DNA of 40,521 bases, from NCBI RefSeq assembly GCF_001279775.1, contig NZ_LGDG01000274.1, positions 1 through 40,521 of the forward strand. Direction: 5' to 3'. Of the stretch, positions 1-7,978 are shown piece after piece. This stretch comes from Streptomyces sp. MMG1533. GTDB taxonomy: Bacteria > Actinomycetota > Actinomycetes > Streptomycetales > Streptomycetaceae. The number at the start of each line of letters is the position of its first letter. Position 1 is the first letter of the stretch. The translations under genes and the position numbers were made by a program. The notes beneath the pieces were generated by a model. The model searched no databases. It had not been told where the DNA came from and worked only from the letters and a program-made list of their open reading frames with translations.

Positions 1-380
1 CAGACGGGGTATCAACATATCTGGCGTTGACTTTTGGCACGCTGTTGAGTTCTCAAGGAACGGACGCTTCCTTCGTACTCACCCTCTCGGGCTTTCCTCC
101 GGGCGCTTCCCTTCGGTCTTACGTTTCCGACTCTACCAGATCCTTTCGGTCCTGATTCCCTGTCGGCGGGATTTGCCGTGAGGCTTCGGCTTTCGCCTGT
201 CGGCCTTTCGACATTCACTACGTTAGCCGACTCCCCCGCCAACTCATAATCGAGTCCCGCGAGTTCCGAATTCAGGCATGCGAGCACGCCGAATTCGCCC
301 CCAGCGAGGGGGAGTCGTAGGTAGTGGTTTGGCCGCTCCGGCTGCTGGCGATCGCCGTACCCGGTTCAGCGGCTCGGGCC
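1..380 (-). promoter_or_regulatory. rRNA operon leader (16S upstream region), operon runs off left edge
   Basis: Read on the minus strand, the last 150 bases contain the leader typical of Streptomyces rrn operons: a TAGAGT -10-like box (130-135), a purine-rich stretch, then TTGAGAACTCAACAGCG and a GTTGATACCCCGTC tail close to the edge. The 16S gene itself should begin just beyond base 1. A second TAACGT box (220-225) may be another of the multiple promoters these operons usually carry, but neither internal box has a good -35. The only ORF across this stretch has no coding support. Recognition rests on memory of Streptomyces rrn leaders. Confidence 0.75.
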
Positions 381-409
381 ACGTTACGCATCTTCGGGGG
401 GCGAGTCAA
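381..409 (-). promoter_or_regulatory. Upstream rrn promoter (TTGACT-17-TAACGT)
   Basis: On the minus strand TTGACT (404-409) and TAACGT (381-386) are separated by exactly 17 bases, a good match to a vegetative sigma (HrdB) promoter. It points toward the rRNA leader. The -35 box overlaps the stop codon of the upstream glycosylase gene (406-408). Confidence 0.65.
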
Positions 410-1047
410 CTTCGGCGGCGCCTGGGCACGTGGGCCCGATAGGGGCTCACCGTCGGGTCGTTGGCGATCCAGAAGCGCCAGGGATGGACGCCTCCGTCGC
501 CGGCCACTCCGGTGCGCGGGCCGTTGCCTACCTGGTCGGGGGTCACGGGGGTACCCGCCAGGACCCGCAGAGGTGTGTCCCCGGCGGCACACGCGTCCGT
601 GCCGTCCAGTGCGCGGTCCACGCCCAGGGCCGTGGCCAGTCGGGCCGGGCCTTTGGCCAGTTCCATGTCGTTTCGGGCCGAAAGTCGACGTTTGCGGGCC
701 AGTTCGGCCCCTTCGACGATCTCGCCGGCGCGGAGGAGGACGGCGCTCGACTCCCCCTCCGGACCACACACCAGGTTCATACAGAACCACATGCCGTAGG
801 TGAAGTAGACGTACACGTGTCCAGGCGGACCGAACATCACGCCGTTGCGGGCCGTGCGGCCGCGATAGGCGTGGGAGCCGGGGTCGTTCGGACCGTCGTA
901 GGCCTCGACCTCCGTGAGGCGCAGGGTGATCGGACCGTCCGGGGTGGTGCGTACGAGCAAGCGGCCCAGGAGGTCGGGGGCGACCTCCAGTACAGGCCGG
1001 TCGAAGAACGCTCTGGCCAGGGGCGTACGGTCGGGGGTCGCGATCAT
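406..1047 (-). CDS. DNA-3-methyladenine glycosylase (AAG/MPG family)
   Basis: Base-excision repair enzyme that removes alkylated purines such as 3-methyladenine by cutting the N-glycosidic bond in DNA. The 213-residue product is the usual bacterial length. It carries the family core: EVEAYDG (46-52), a conserved His (59) and [14 protein letters not shown] (78-91). By alignment from memory with human AAG, Glu48 corresponds to the general base Glu125, Tyr50 to Tyr127, His59 to His136, Tyr84 to the DNA-intercalating Tyr162 and Asn91 to Asn169, with matching spacing, so it should be active. The ATG at 1047 has only a weak ribosome site. The gene reads toward the rRNA promoters, and its stop codon lies inside the best rrn -35 box. 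It appears monocistronic. No damage-inducible promoter was recognised upstream. Confidence 0.93.
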   Translation of the reverse strand: MIATPDRTPLARAFFDRPVLEVAPDLLGRLLVRTTPDGPITLRLTEVEAYDGPNDPGSHAYRGRTARNGVMFGPPGHVYVYFTYGMWFCMNLVCGPEGESSAVLLRAGEIVEGAELARKRRLSARNDMELAKGPARLATALGVDRALDGTDACAAGDTPLRVLAGTPVTPDQVGNGPRTGVAGDGGVHPWRFWIANDPTVSPYRAHVPRRRRS

Positions 1048-1257
1048 GCCGTCCGAGGGTAGTGCAGACGGGTGGGTGCGACGGGGTGGTCAGGGGGCGT
1101 TCGCCTTGCCAGGGTGAGAGCCCGGAACCGGGCGCGGTCGGATCGCGTTTGTATGGATCAAGCACCCGCGCGCGTGAAGCGCCGGAAGCGTAAGAAGCAG
1201 GACGACGGAACCGATGGAACAGGCGGTGCCCGAGGGGCCGCTTGGAGAGGGAGAGAC

Positions 1258-2040
1258 ATGGCGTTCAAGAAGCTGCTCGCGAGCCTGGGTGCCGGCGGGG
1301 CTTCGGTGGAGACGGTGCTGACCGAGGTCAACGTCGTTCCGGGTGGTGTCGTCCAGGGCGAGGTGCGGATCCAGGGCGGGTCCGTCGACCAGCAGATCGA
1401 GGCGCTGTCGGTCGGGCTGCAGGCCAAGGTCGAGGTCGAGAGCGGCGACCAGGAGTACAAGCAGGACATCGAGTTCACGAAGCAGCGGCTCGGCGGTGCC
1501 TTCGAGCTGAAGGCGAACGCCGTGCACGTGGTGCCGTTCGGGCTGGAGATCCCGTGGGAGACGCCGATCACGATGATCGACGGCCGGGCGCTGCCCGCAA
1601 TGCACATCGGGGTGACCACGGAACTGGAGATCGCCCGCGCGGTGGACTCCGGTGACCTGGACCCGGTCAACGTGCACCCGCTGCCGGCGCAGAAGGCGAT
1701 CCTGGACGCCTTCATCCAGCTGGGCTTCCGGTTCAAGAACGCGGACATGGAGCGCGGCCACATCCGGGGTACGCGGCAGAAGCTGCCGTTCTACCAGGAG
1801 ATCGAGTTCCTGCCGCCGCAGCAGTACCGGGGGCTGAACCAGGTGGAGTTGAGCTTCGTCGCGGACCAGAACGCGATGGACGTCGTCCTGGAGATGGACA
1901 AGAAGCCGGGCCTGTTCAGCGAGAGCAGCGACACCTTCCGCTCGTTCCAGGTGGGTCTGCAGGACTACCAGGGCACCGACTGGGCGGCGTACCTCAACCA
2001 GTGGCTGTCCGAGGTCGGCAGCAAGCGCAACTGGTTCTAG
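1258..2040 (+). CDS. Spo0M-family sporulation-control protein
   Basis: The 260-residue protein begins [14 protein letters not shown] and matches the Spo0M (SpoOM) family, which has an arrestin-like beta-sandwich fold. In Bacillus, Spo0M affects sporulation and septation; in Streptomyces the role is not established. The family hallmark is visible: an N-terminal amphipathic helix followed by a [18 protein letters not shown] stretch, and a C-terminal half rich in aromatic residues ending [12 protein letters not shown]. The ATG at 1258 is preceded by a purine-rich site (GGAGAGGGAGAG). The frame stays open further upstream to an ATG at 1153, but that extension is Lys/Arg-rich and unlike the family. 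The next gene follows after 43 bases and may share its transcript. No signal peptide; likely cytoplasmic or membrane-peripheral. Confidence 0.9.
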   Translation: MAFKKLLASLGAGGASVETVLTEVNVVPGGVVQGEVRIQGGSVDQQIEALSVGLQAKVEVESGDQEYKQDIEFTKQRLGGAFELKANAVHVVPFGLEIPWETPITMIDGRALPAMHIGVTTELEIARAVDSGDLDPVNVHPLPAQKAILDAFIQLGFRFKNADMERGHIRGTRQKLPFYQEIEFLPPQQYRGLNQVELSFVADQNAMDVVLEMDKKPGLFSESSDTFRSFQVGLQDYQGTDWAAYLNQWLSEVGSKRNWF

Positions 2041-2083
2041 GCTCGGAAGCACTCACTCCAGAACCGATTCAGGAGGTACCGAG

Positions 2084-2623
2084 GTGACCGAGCTCAAGCG
2101 GCGGCCGCTCCCCCATGACTTCCACCCGCCCGTCCCGTCGTTCACGGTGACGAGCGAGGACGTCGCGGAGGGGGCGACGCTCAAGGAAGCTCAGGTCTAC
2201 GCGGCCGGCAACACCTCGCCGCAGCTGCGGTGGGAGGGCTTCCCGGCCGAGACCAAGAGCTTCGCCGTGACGTGCTACGACCCCGATGCCCCGACGGGCA
2301 GCGGGTTCTGGCACTGGGTCGTGTTCGACATCCCGGCCTCGGTGACCGAGTTGCCGGTGGGTGCGGGCAGCGGCAAGTTCGAGGGGCTGCCGGAGGGTGC
2401 CGTACACGCGCGGAACGACTACGGGTCGAAGGACTTCGGTGGTGCCGCGCCGCCGCCGGGGGACGGGTCGCACCGGTACGTCTTCACGGTGTACGCGGTG
2501 GATGAGGAGAAGCTCGGTCCCGACTCGGACGCCAGCCCGGCGTACGTGGGCTTCAACCTGCGCTTCCACACGCTGGCGCGTGCCCAGCTGATCGGTGAGT
2601 ACGAGGTGCCTGCCGAAGACTGA
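2084..2623 (+). CDS. YbhB/YbcL-type PEBP (Raf kinase inhibitor-like) protein
   Basis: 179-residue phosphatidylethanolamine-binding-protein family member. Both signature regions are present: [25 protein letters not shown] (about 65-85; Asp-Pro-Asp and His-Trp form the anion pocket) and [14 protein letters not shown] (about 126-139). No signal peptide, so probably cytoplasmic. Bacterial members bind small anionic ligands but have no agreed physiological role, and the Raf inhibitor name is only by homology. It starts at GTG 2084, seven bases after a strong AGGAGG (2071-2076). It follows the Spo0M gene closely and ends in a strong terminator, so the two may form an operon. Confidence 0.9.
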   Translation: MTELKRRPLPHDFHPPVPSFTVTSEDVAEGATLKEAQVYAAGNTSPQLRWEGFPAETKSFAVTCYDPDAPTGSGFWHWVVFDIPASVTELPVGAGSGKFEGLPEGAVHARNDYGSKDFGGAAPPPGDGSHRYVFTVYAVDEEKLGPDSDASPAYVGFNLRFHTLARAQLIGEYEVPAED

Positions 2624-2639
2624 CATTCACGGAACGTTT

Positions 2640-2683
2640 GCCCGCCTCTGGTCTTGGAAGTGATCAGGGGCGGGCATTTTTTA
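2640..2683 (+). terminator. Rho-independent terminator after the PEBP gene
   Basis: GCCCGCC (2640-2646) pairs with GGCGGGC (2669-2675), followed by A and then TTTTTTATT. This is a rare good T-run in such GC-rich DNA. Confidence 0.85.
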
Positions 2684-2768
2684 TTGCGTTGTCCATCTCG
2701 GCATGCCCGGCCAGAGTTGATCCGAGCCCGCCAGGGGGTGGGCCGGTGCACACGGGAGGTGGGCTGAC

Positions 2769-3275
2769 ATGCGGGACACGCTGGTATTGAACGCGAGCTT
2801 CGAGCCGCTGTCGACGGTGACGTTGAACCGAGCCGTCGTTCTGGTGCTTCAGGACAAGGCTGTTGTCGAGCAGTCCCACCCCGAACTGCGCATGCGCGGA
2901 GCCGCGGTCGACATACCGGCGCCCCGGGTGATCAGGTTGTGCAGGTATGTACGGGTGCCGTTCCGAAGACAAGCCCCGTGGTCGAGGCGGGGTGTCCTGG
3001 TACGCGACCGGCACAGGTGCGCGTACTGCGGAAGGCGGGCGACGACCGTGGACCACGTGGTGCCGCGGTCGCAGGGTGGTCAGGACACCTGGCTGAACAC
3101 GGTGGCCTCGTGCGCGCAGGACAACCACCGCAAGGCGAACCGGACTCCGGACGAGGCGGGTATGCCGCTGTTGCGGCTGCCGTTCGAGCCGAGTCCTGCG
3201 GACGCGATGCTGTTGTCGCTGGGCCACGAGGACTTCGGGGCACTGCCGGAGTGGCTGGCTCAGCCCGCGGCCTAG
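2769..3275 (+). CDS. HNH endonuclease family protein
   Basis: 168-residue protein with a complete HNH zinc-finger nuclease core near residues 79-125: CAYCG (first Cys pair), DHVVPRSQGGQD (metal- and DNA-binding His), then C..DNHRKAN with the second-half zinc ligands and the final His. This single-domain type is widespread in actinobacteria as a conserved chromosomal gene. Its substrate and biological role are unknown, and no methylase or restriction partner lies nearby. The N-terminal 75 residues (MRDTLVLNASFEPLS onward) form a conserved domain usually found with this nuclease class. The ATG at 2769 has GGGAGGTGG just upstream. It converges with the SPFH gene over a shared hairpin. Confidence 0.9.
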   Translation: MRDTLVLNASFEPLSTVTLNRAVVLVLQDKAVVEQSHPELRMRGAAVDIPAPRVIRLCRYVRVPFRRQAPWSRRGVLVRDRHRCAYCGRRATTVDHVVPRSQGGQDTWLNTVASCAQDNHRKANRTPDEAGMPLLRLPFEPSPADAMLLSLGHEDFGALPEWLAQPAA

Positions 3276-3293
3276 GCTGCACCTTACGTGGAT

Positions 3294-3327
3294 CCGGGGC
3301 CCACCTCCGTCGGGAGGTGGGCCCCGG
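3294..3327. terminator. Bidirectional hairpin between convergent genes
   Basis: CCGGGGCCCACCTCC and GGAGGTGGGCCCCGG form a near-perfect 15-bp stem with a very short loop, located between the HNH gene (rightward) and the SPFH gene (leftward). There is no T-run, as is common in Streptomyces. Confidence 0.75.
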
Positions 3328-3343
3328 TCTCGTATGGCAGCCG

Positions 3344-4300
3344 TCAGTCGATCGACGGCTTCTCGCGGCGTTCCGTGCCCGTGCCGCCGTTGCCGGAGTT
3401 GCCTCCGCCGCCCGAACCGCCGCCCATGCCACCGAAGTTGCCCATGGCTCCGGACAGGCCCTTGAGGGCGTCGCCGATTTCGCTGGGGACGATCCAGAGC
3501 TTGTTGGCGTCTCCCTCGGCGATCTTCGGGAGCATCTGGAGGTACTGGTAGGACAGGAGCTTCTGGTCGGGGTCTCCGGCGTGGATCGCCTCGAAGACCG
3601 TACGGACGGCCTGGGCCTCGCCCTCGGCGCGCAGGGCGGCGGCCTTTGCCTCACCCTCGGCGCGCAGGATCTGGGACTGCTTCTCACCTTCGGCGGTGAG
3701 AATGGCGGCCTGGCGCGTACCTTCCGCGGTGAGGATCGCGGCGCGCTTGTCACGGTCGGCGCGCATCTGCTTCTCCATCGAGTCCTGGATGGAGGTCGGC
3801 GGCTCGATTGCCTTCAGTTCCACGCGGTTGACGCGGATGCCCCACTTGCCGGTGGCCTCGTCGAGGACGCCACGCAGGGCCGCGTTGATCTCCTCACGGG
3901 AGGTCAGGGTCCGCTCGAGGTCCATGCCACCGATGATGTTGCGGAGCGTGGTGACCGTGAGCTGCTCGATGGCCTGGATGTAGCTGGCGACTTCGTAGGT
4001 CGCGGCCCGGGCGTCGGTCACCTGGTAGTAGATGACCGTGTCGATGTTCACGACCAGGTTGTCCTGGGTGATCACCGGCTGGGGCGGGAACGGCACGACC
4101 TGTTCACGCAGGTCGATGCGGTTACGGATGGTGTCGATGAACGGGACGACGATGTTGAGGCCCGCGTTGAGCGTCCGCGTGTAGCGCCCGAAGCGCTCCA
4201 CGATGGCGGCGCTCGCCTGTGGGATGACCTGAATCGTCTTGATCAAAGCGATGAAGACCAACACCACCAGGATGATCAAGACGATGATGACCGGTTCCAT
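3344..4300 (-). CDS. SPFH/band 7 (stomatin-like) membrane protein
   Basis: 318-residue protein with an N-terminal transmembrane anchor (MEPVIIVLIILVVLVFIALI), then a band 7 domain (about 25-185, with VERFGRYTRTL and the VDTVIYYQV core), then an Ala/Glu-rich coiled coil (about 195-255, repeats of LRAEGEAKA type) and a Gly-rich tail. These proteins oligomerise in the membrane as microdomain scaffolds (QmcA/stomatin type). The NfeD gene directly upstream is the classic partner and supports the assignment. The ATG at 4300 gives the anchor directly at the N-terminus. It is separated from NfeD by 141 bases carrying a direct repeat, so it may also have its own promoter. Confidence 0.92.
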   Translation of the reverse strand: MEPVIIVLIILVVLVFIALIKTIQVIPQASAAIVERFGRYTRTLNAGLNIVVPFIDTIRNRIDLREQVVPFPPQPVITQDNLVVNIDTVIYYQVTDARAATYEVASYIQAIEQLTVTTLRNIIGGMDLERTLTSREEINAALRGVLDEATGKWGIRVNRVELKAIEPPTSIQDSMEKQMRADRDKRAAILTAEGTRQAAILTAEGEKQSQILRAEGEAKAAALRAEGEAQAVRTVFEAIHAGDPDQKLLSYQYLQMLPKIAEGDANKLWIVPSEIGDALKGLSGAMGNFGGMGGGSGGGGNSGNGGTGTERREKPSID

Positions 4301-4337
4301 CGTGCTCCCCGTACCCTTCTCCGCCTCGGCGCTTTCG

Positions 4338-4364
4338 GAAGATCTTATGTCTGTTGAAGATCTT
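4338..4364. repeat. Direct repeat GAAGATCTT x2 upstream of the SPFH gene
   Basis: Two identical GAAGATCTT copies (4338-4346 and 4356-4364), 18 bases start to start, each containing the palindrome AAGATCTT. They sit 38 bases before the SPFH start. AT-rich words like this are uncommon in this DNA, and a regulatory site is possible. Confidence 0.4.
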
Positions 4365-4441
4365 GCTGGTCGAGTCTGTCAGACCGTGATGTGCCTCGTG
4401 GGGCGTTCGGTTCAGTTACGTCATGCCTGTGTCCTGCAAGG

Positions 4442-4873
4442 TCACATGACGATCGCCGTCGCACCCTCGATCTCCACGACGTCCACTTCCTCGCCCACTT
4501 CGTAGGCGCGGTCGGTAGCAAGAGAGCGGGCGGACCAGACCTCCCCGGCGAGCTTGATCCGGCCGCCGGATCCGTCGACGCGCTCCAGCACCACGGCCTG
4601 TCTCCCCTTCAACGCCTCCACACCGGTGGCGAATTGGGGTCGCTGTGAGCGATGCCGGGCGGCGATGGGCCGTACGACGGCGATCAGGGCGACCGATACG
4701 GCGGCGAAGACGAGTACCTGGACGGTGATGCCCCCGCCGACCGCGGCCGTGACCGCCGCGGCGGCGGCGCCCGCCGCGAGCATGCCCAACTCCGGCATCG
4801 CGGTCACCACGAGCGGGATTCCGAGCGCTACCGCGCCGACGAGCCACCACACCCATGCGTCGATGTCGTTCAC
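4442..4873 (-). CDS. NfeD-like membrane protein
   Basis: 143-residue short NfeD protein without the serine-protease domain of the long form. Two or three hydrophobic helices fill residues 5-75 (WVWWLVGAVALGIPLV, then an Ala/Val-rich stretch). An OB-fold domain follows (about 85-143), with GRQAVVLERVDGSGGRIKLAGEVWSA and a terminal DVVEIEGATAIV strand. Short NfeD proteins work with SPFH/stomatin proteins in the membrane, and here the SPFH gene lies immediately downstream on the same strand. The start is GTG at 4873. The Shine-Dalgarno match is weak. Confidence 0.88.
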   Translation of the reverse strand: MNDIDAWVWWLVGAVALGIPLVVTAMPELGMLAAGAAAAAVTAAVGGGITVQVLVFAAVSVALIAVVRPIAARHRSQRPQFATGVEALKGRQAVVLERVDGSGGRIKLAGEVWSARSLATDRAYEVGEEVDVVEIEGATAIVM

Positions 4874-4958
4874 ATGGTCATGGTAGGTCCGCAGGTACTG
4901 CCTCCGACAGGGCGCCGGAGCCTCGGAAGAGGCTTCTTGCCCAGGGGAGTTCGCAGGA

Positions 4959-5756
4959 TCAGGCCATCGGGAGGCCCTGCGCGGTCCAGCGCTCGCCGAC
5001 CTGTTCGACGACGAGCGGGAGGCCGAAGCAGAGGGAGAGGTTGCGGGAGGTGAGTTCGAGCTCCAGCGGACCGGCGGCGAGGACCTTGCCCTGGCGGATC
5101 ATCAGGACGTGGGTGAAGCCGGGAGCGATCTCCTCGACGTGGTGGGTGACCATGAGCATCGAGGGGGCGATCGGGTCGCGCGCGAGACGGCCGAGACGGC
5201 GTACGAGGTCCTCGCGGCCGCCGAGGTCGAGGCCGGCGGCGGGCTCGTCGAGGAGCAGCAGCTCGGGGTCGGTCATGAGGGCACGGGCGATCAGGGTGCG
5301 CTTGCGCTCGCCCTCGGAGAGCGTGCCGAACTTGCGCTCCAGGTAGTCGCTCATGCCGAGGCGGTCGAGGAAGGCGCGGGCGCGCTGCTCGTCGATCTCC
5401 TCGTACTCCTCCTGCCAGCCGGCGGTCATGCCGTACGCGGCGGTCAGCACGGTCTGCAGGACCGTCTGGCGCTTGGGCAGCTTGTCCGCCATGGCGATGC
5501 CGGCCATGCCGATGCGGGGGCGCAGTTCGAAGACGTCGGTGCCGGGGGTGCCGAGGGTCTCGCCGAGGATGGTGGCGGTGCCCTTGCTGGGGTACAGGTA
5601 GCTGGACGCGACGTTCAGGAGGGTGGTCTTGCCGGCGCCGTTCGGGCCGAGGATGACCCAGCGCTCGCCCTCCTTGACCGACCAGGAGACCTGGTCCACC
5701 AGAGCCCGGCCCTCGCGGACCACGGATACGTCCTGAAGCTCCAGAACATCGCTCAT
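4959..5756 (-). CDS. ABC transporter ATP-binding protein (orphan ATPase)
   Basis: 265-residue ATP-binding subunit with every nucleotide-binding motif: Walker A GPNGAGKTT (37-45), signature LSEGE (146-150), Walker B LLLLDEP (167-172) and switch His205 in VTHHVEE. The family resembles ModF/YlmA-like soluble ABC ATPases. No permease or binding-protein gene lies next to it, so either the partner is elsewhere or it is a non-transport ATPase. It starts at ATG 5756. The 85 bases between its stop and the NfeD start carry a small AGCCTC/GAGGCT hairpin but no clear terminator. Substrate cannot be told from sequence. Confidence 0.85.
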   Translation of the reverse strand: MSDVLELQDVSVVREGRALVDQVSWSVKEGERWVILGPNGAGKTTLLNVASSYLYPSKGTATILGETLGTPGTDVFELRPRIGMAGIAMADKLPKRQTVLQTVLTAAYGMTAGWQEEYEEIDEQRARAFLDRLGMSDYLERKFGTLSEGERKRTLIARALMTDPELLLLDEPAAGLDLGGREDLVRRLGRLARDPIAPSMLMVTHHVEEIAPGFTHVLMIRQGKVLAAGPLELELTSRNLSLCFGLPLVVEQVGERWTAQGLPMA

Positions 5757-5907
5757 GAGCGCGTTGTCTCCCCTTGCAGTGTGGCCGGTCTCGGCTGTCG
5801 CGTTCGCCTGTGGCGCGGTCCGCCGCGCCGGTGGGCGCAGCCCTCAAGGAAATCTACGCCACCGGTCGGCCGCTCCATTCCATCGGTCCTGTCCTTAGGG
5901 TGGAGGC

Positions 5908-6696
5908 ATGCTCTCGGAACCACGCTCTGGACTCCTTGCCGCTTGGGGAAATGCCCTGTTGGCCGGATTTGTCTCACCGGACGACGCCGTACTCGCGATC
6001 GTCGGCGAGGACGCCGTGCACCGGGTGGAGGGGGTGCCGGGTGAGTCGGCGCCCGTGGGTCTCACGCTCGCGCTGGGGAGGCTGCGGTCGCTCGGTGTGA
6101 CGGGGCTGCGGGTCGCGCTGCCTGCGCCCGGGCATCCGCTGGGGCTGAGCGGGCCGCCGGAGTTCAACGCGCGGGCGTTGGAGCCCGAGGAGGCGGTGAT
6201 CTGTTACGGCGCCGCGCTCGGGCTGGTGCCCGAGGTGTACGAGGCCGGGCCCGACGGCGATGTCCATGTCGAGGTCGTGTGGCACTGCCTTGCCGTGCGG
6301 GAGGCGCCGCCCGCCGATGTGCCGTCGCTCGGGGAGGCCGAGCGGGAGCTGGCGGAGGCGCTGCGGGACGCGACCGAGGTGCTGACGCGGCTGGACGTGG
6401 CGGGGTCGGGACCGATGGCTGAGGCGGCGATCGACGCGTATCGGGCGCGGGCCGAGCGGGGGCGGGAGGTGTTGGCGCCGGGGTATCCGCCGCGAGCGGT
6501 GCGGGTGCTGGAGCTGGCGCAGCGGGTGGGGTTGCTGGTGTCGCTGGCGTACGAGCACGGACACGGGGGTGCGGTGAGCGCGTCCGAGATGTCGGCGCGG
6601 GGTGTGGCCTTGCGGCCGGTGGAGCGGACCGCTCGGCGGGCGACTGTGGCGGCGTACAACGCGTATGTGGAGGAGCGGGAGCGGGGCGTTCGCTGA
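5908..6696 (+). CDS. Conserved actinobacterial protein of unknown function
   Basis: I do not recognise a domain. The 262-residue protein has no signal peptide or membrane segment and is acidic to neutral, with many Ala, Glu and Arg residues. It appears to have two parts: an N-terminal alpha/beta region (1-140) with conserved-looking GLRVALPAPGHP and EEAVICYGAALGLVPEVYE, and a helical C-terminal half (about 145-262). Good coding periodicity and a clear GGAGG just before ATG 5908 support a real gene. It is divergent from the ABC ATPase and next to the chaplin gene. Its family position and role are unknown to me. Confidence 0.75.
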   Translation: MLSEPRSGLLAAWGNALLAGFVSPDDAVLAIVGEDAVHRVEGVPGESAPVGLTLALGRLRSLGVTGLRVALPAPGHPLGLSGPPEFNARALEPEEAVICYGAALGLVPEVYEAGPDGDVHVEVVWHCLAVREAPPADVPSLGEAERELAEALRDATEVLTRLDVAGSGPMAEAAIDAYRARAERGREVLAPGYPPRAVRVLELAQRVGLLVSLAYEHGHGGAVSASEMSARGVALRPVERTARRATVAAYNAYVEERERGVR

Positions 6697-6878
6697 GCGT
6701 CGGTGGTGCTGGTGAGCGATGTGGGTGCTCGGGAGTGGGCTGCGGGTCCGGGAAGGCATGAGGATTGCGTGTCCGACCCGGCCGCGGATCGTGCGCTGAT
6801 CAAGGCCGGAGAGATCCGGAACGGTAAGGAAATTCGAGGCCAAGCGCCCGTTCGGATCATTCGAGCGAGAAGCTGACC

Positions 6879-6905
6879 GGCCTCCCGGGGAACCCCCGGG
6901 AGGCC
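6879..6905 (-). terminator. Hairpin downstream of the chaplin gene
   Basis: GGCCTCCCGGG (6879-6889) pairs perfectly with CCCGGGAGGCC (6895-6905) around a 5-base loop. It lies 29 bases past the chaplin stop codon. There is no T-run. Confidence 0.65.
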
Positions 6906-6933
6906 GAAGTCATGACCTGCTCGGCGACTGGCG

Positions 6934-7179
6934 TCAGTGGTTGATGCCCAGGTTGCCGAAGGCGGGGTTCAGCACACCGATCACGTTCACGCTGTTGCCG
7001 ACCGCGTTCACCGGGACGTGCACCGGGGCCTGGACGAGGTTGCCCGAGACGACACCCGGCGAGCCCACGGCCTTGCCGTCGGCGATCGCTCCGTCGGTGG
7101 CGGAGGCCATACCGGCACCGGCGGCGATCAGTCCACCGGCCACCATCGTCACGGCCGCTGCCTTCTTCAGGTTCTTCAC
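6934..7179 (-). CDS. chpE: Chaplin, short cysteine-free type (ChpE-like)
   Basis: 81-residue precursor of a short chaplin, an amyloid-forming hydrophobic surface protein that helps aerial hyphae leave water. The signal peptide is about 28 residues (KNLKKAAAVTMVAGG through MASA). The mature part is one chaplin domain with the typical pattern GKAVGSPGVVSGNLVQAPV, PVNAVGNSVNVIG and LNPAFGNLG. Most chaplins have two Cys residues in this domain; none is present here, as I recall for S. coelicolor ChpE (SCO1800). The start is GTG 7179, seven bases after AGGGAGGG; the frame is open to 7227, but the upstream residues do not fit the family. A two-component system lies just upstream. No BldN-type promoter was recognised. 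Confidence 0.93.
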   Translation of the reverse strand: MKNLKKAAAVTMVAGGLIAAGAGMASATDGAIADGKAVGSPGVVSGNLVQAPVHVPVNAVGNSVNVIGVLNPAFGNLGINH

Positions 7180-7336
7180 TTCTGAGCCCTCCCTAGTGAT
7201 TGCCGCGACAGTCGCCGCAGCACGCACTGGAGAACGGCGGAGGTCCGCGAAGGATGCGCCATCCGGGGGACATTCCCACGACGGTATGAATCTCAGTCCG
7301 GAGCGGAACCCTCCAGATTGCCGTACGGAACGATTG

Positions 7337-7978
7337 TCAGCCGGTCATGCCATGGCGTACGGCCCACAGAGCCGCCTGTGTGCGGTCCGCCAGGTCGAGC
7401 TTCATCAGGATGTTCGACACGTGCGTCTTGACGGTCTTCTCGGAGAGCACCAGTGCACGGGCGATCTCCCGGTTGGAGCGGCCGTCCGCTATCAGCCCGA
7501 GCACCTCGCGCTCCCGCTCGGTGAGCGAACCGCCTCTCCCCTGGCCGGAGTTGCTCTCCTCCTGGGACAACAGCGCACCCGCGACCTCGGGTTGGAGCAG
7601 GATGTGTCCCGCGTGGACGGAACGGATGGCGCCGGCCAGGGCGTCGGGGTCGACGTCCTTGTACACGTACCCCGCGGCGCCCGCGCGCAGGGCCGGTACG
7701 ACCGTGCGCTGTTCGGTGAAGCTGGTGACGATCAGCACACGCGCGGGGTTGTTCAGCTCGCGGAGCTTGCGCAGCGCGTCGACCCCGTCCATGCCCGGCA
7801 TCTTGACGTCCATGAGGACGACGTCGGGTTTCAGTTCCTCGGCGCGGGCGACGCCTTCGGCGCCGTCGGCCGCCTCGCCCACGACCTCGATGTCGTCCTG
7901 CACTTCGAGGAAGGTGCGCAGGCCCCGGCGGACCACTTGGTGGTCGTCGACGAGCAGCACCTTGATTGCGTCAGCCAC
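7337..7978 (-). CDS. NarL/LuxR-type response regulator
   Basis: 213-residue DNA-binding response regulator. The receiver domain (about 5-120) has the acidic pair D11-D12, the phospho-acceptor Asp57 in VVLMDVKMPG, Thr85 and Lys107. A LuxR-type helix-turn-helix occupies about 150-210 (SLTEREREVLGLIADGRSN). It starts at GTG 7978 and overlaps the end of the kinase gene by eight bases (GTGGCTGA), a sign of translational coupling with its cognate kinase. The targets are unknown. The chaplin gene just downstream and the divergent SDR gene are nearby candidates, but nothing in the sequence proves either. Confidence 0.93.
   Translation of the reverse strand: MADAIKVLLVDDHQVVRRGLRTFLEVQDDIEVVGEAADGAEGVARAEELKPDVVLMDVKMPGMDGVDALRKLRELNNPARVLIVTSFTEQRTVVPALRAGAAGYVYKDVDPDALAGAIRSVHAGHILLQPEVAGALLSQEESNSGQGRGGSLTEREREVLGLIADGRSNREIARALVLSEKTVKTHVSNILMKLDLADRTQAALWAVRHGMTG

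Noticed and set aside
12..287. Open frame of 91 codons on the minus strand in the rRNA leader
   Set aside because: It covers recognisable rrn leader sequence, lacks a ribosome site and has no protein-like composition.
1048..1257. N-terminal extension of Spo0M from ATG 1153
   Set aside because: The added residues are Lys/Arg/Gly-rich and unlike the family; the ATG at 1258 has the purine-rich site and family start.
2932..4357. Long open frames antisense to the HNH, SPFH and neighbouring genes
   Set aside because: They are typical shadows in very GC-rich DNA; the opposite strand has the recognisable domains and ribosome sites.
7180..7336. BldN-type promoter upstream of the chaplin
   Set aside because: I found no convincing match to CGTAAC-N16-CGTTGA in the 150 bases upstream of the GTG start.
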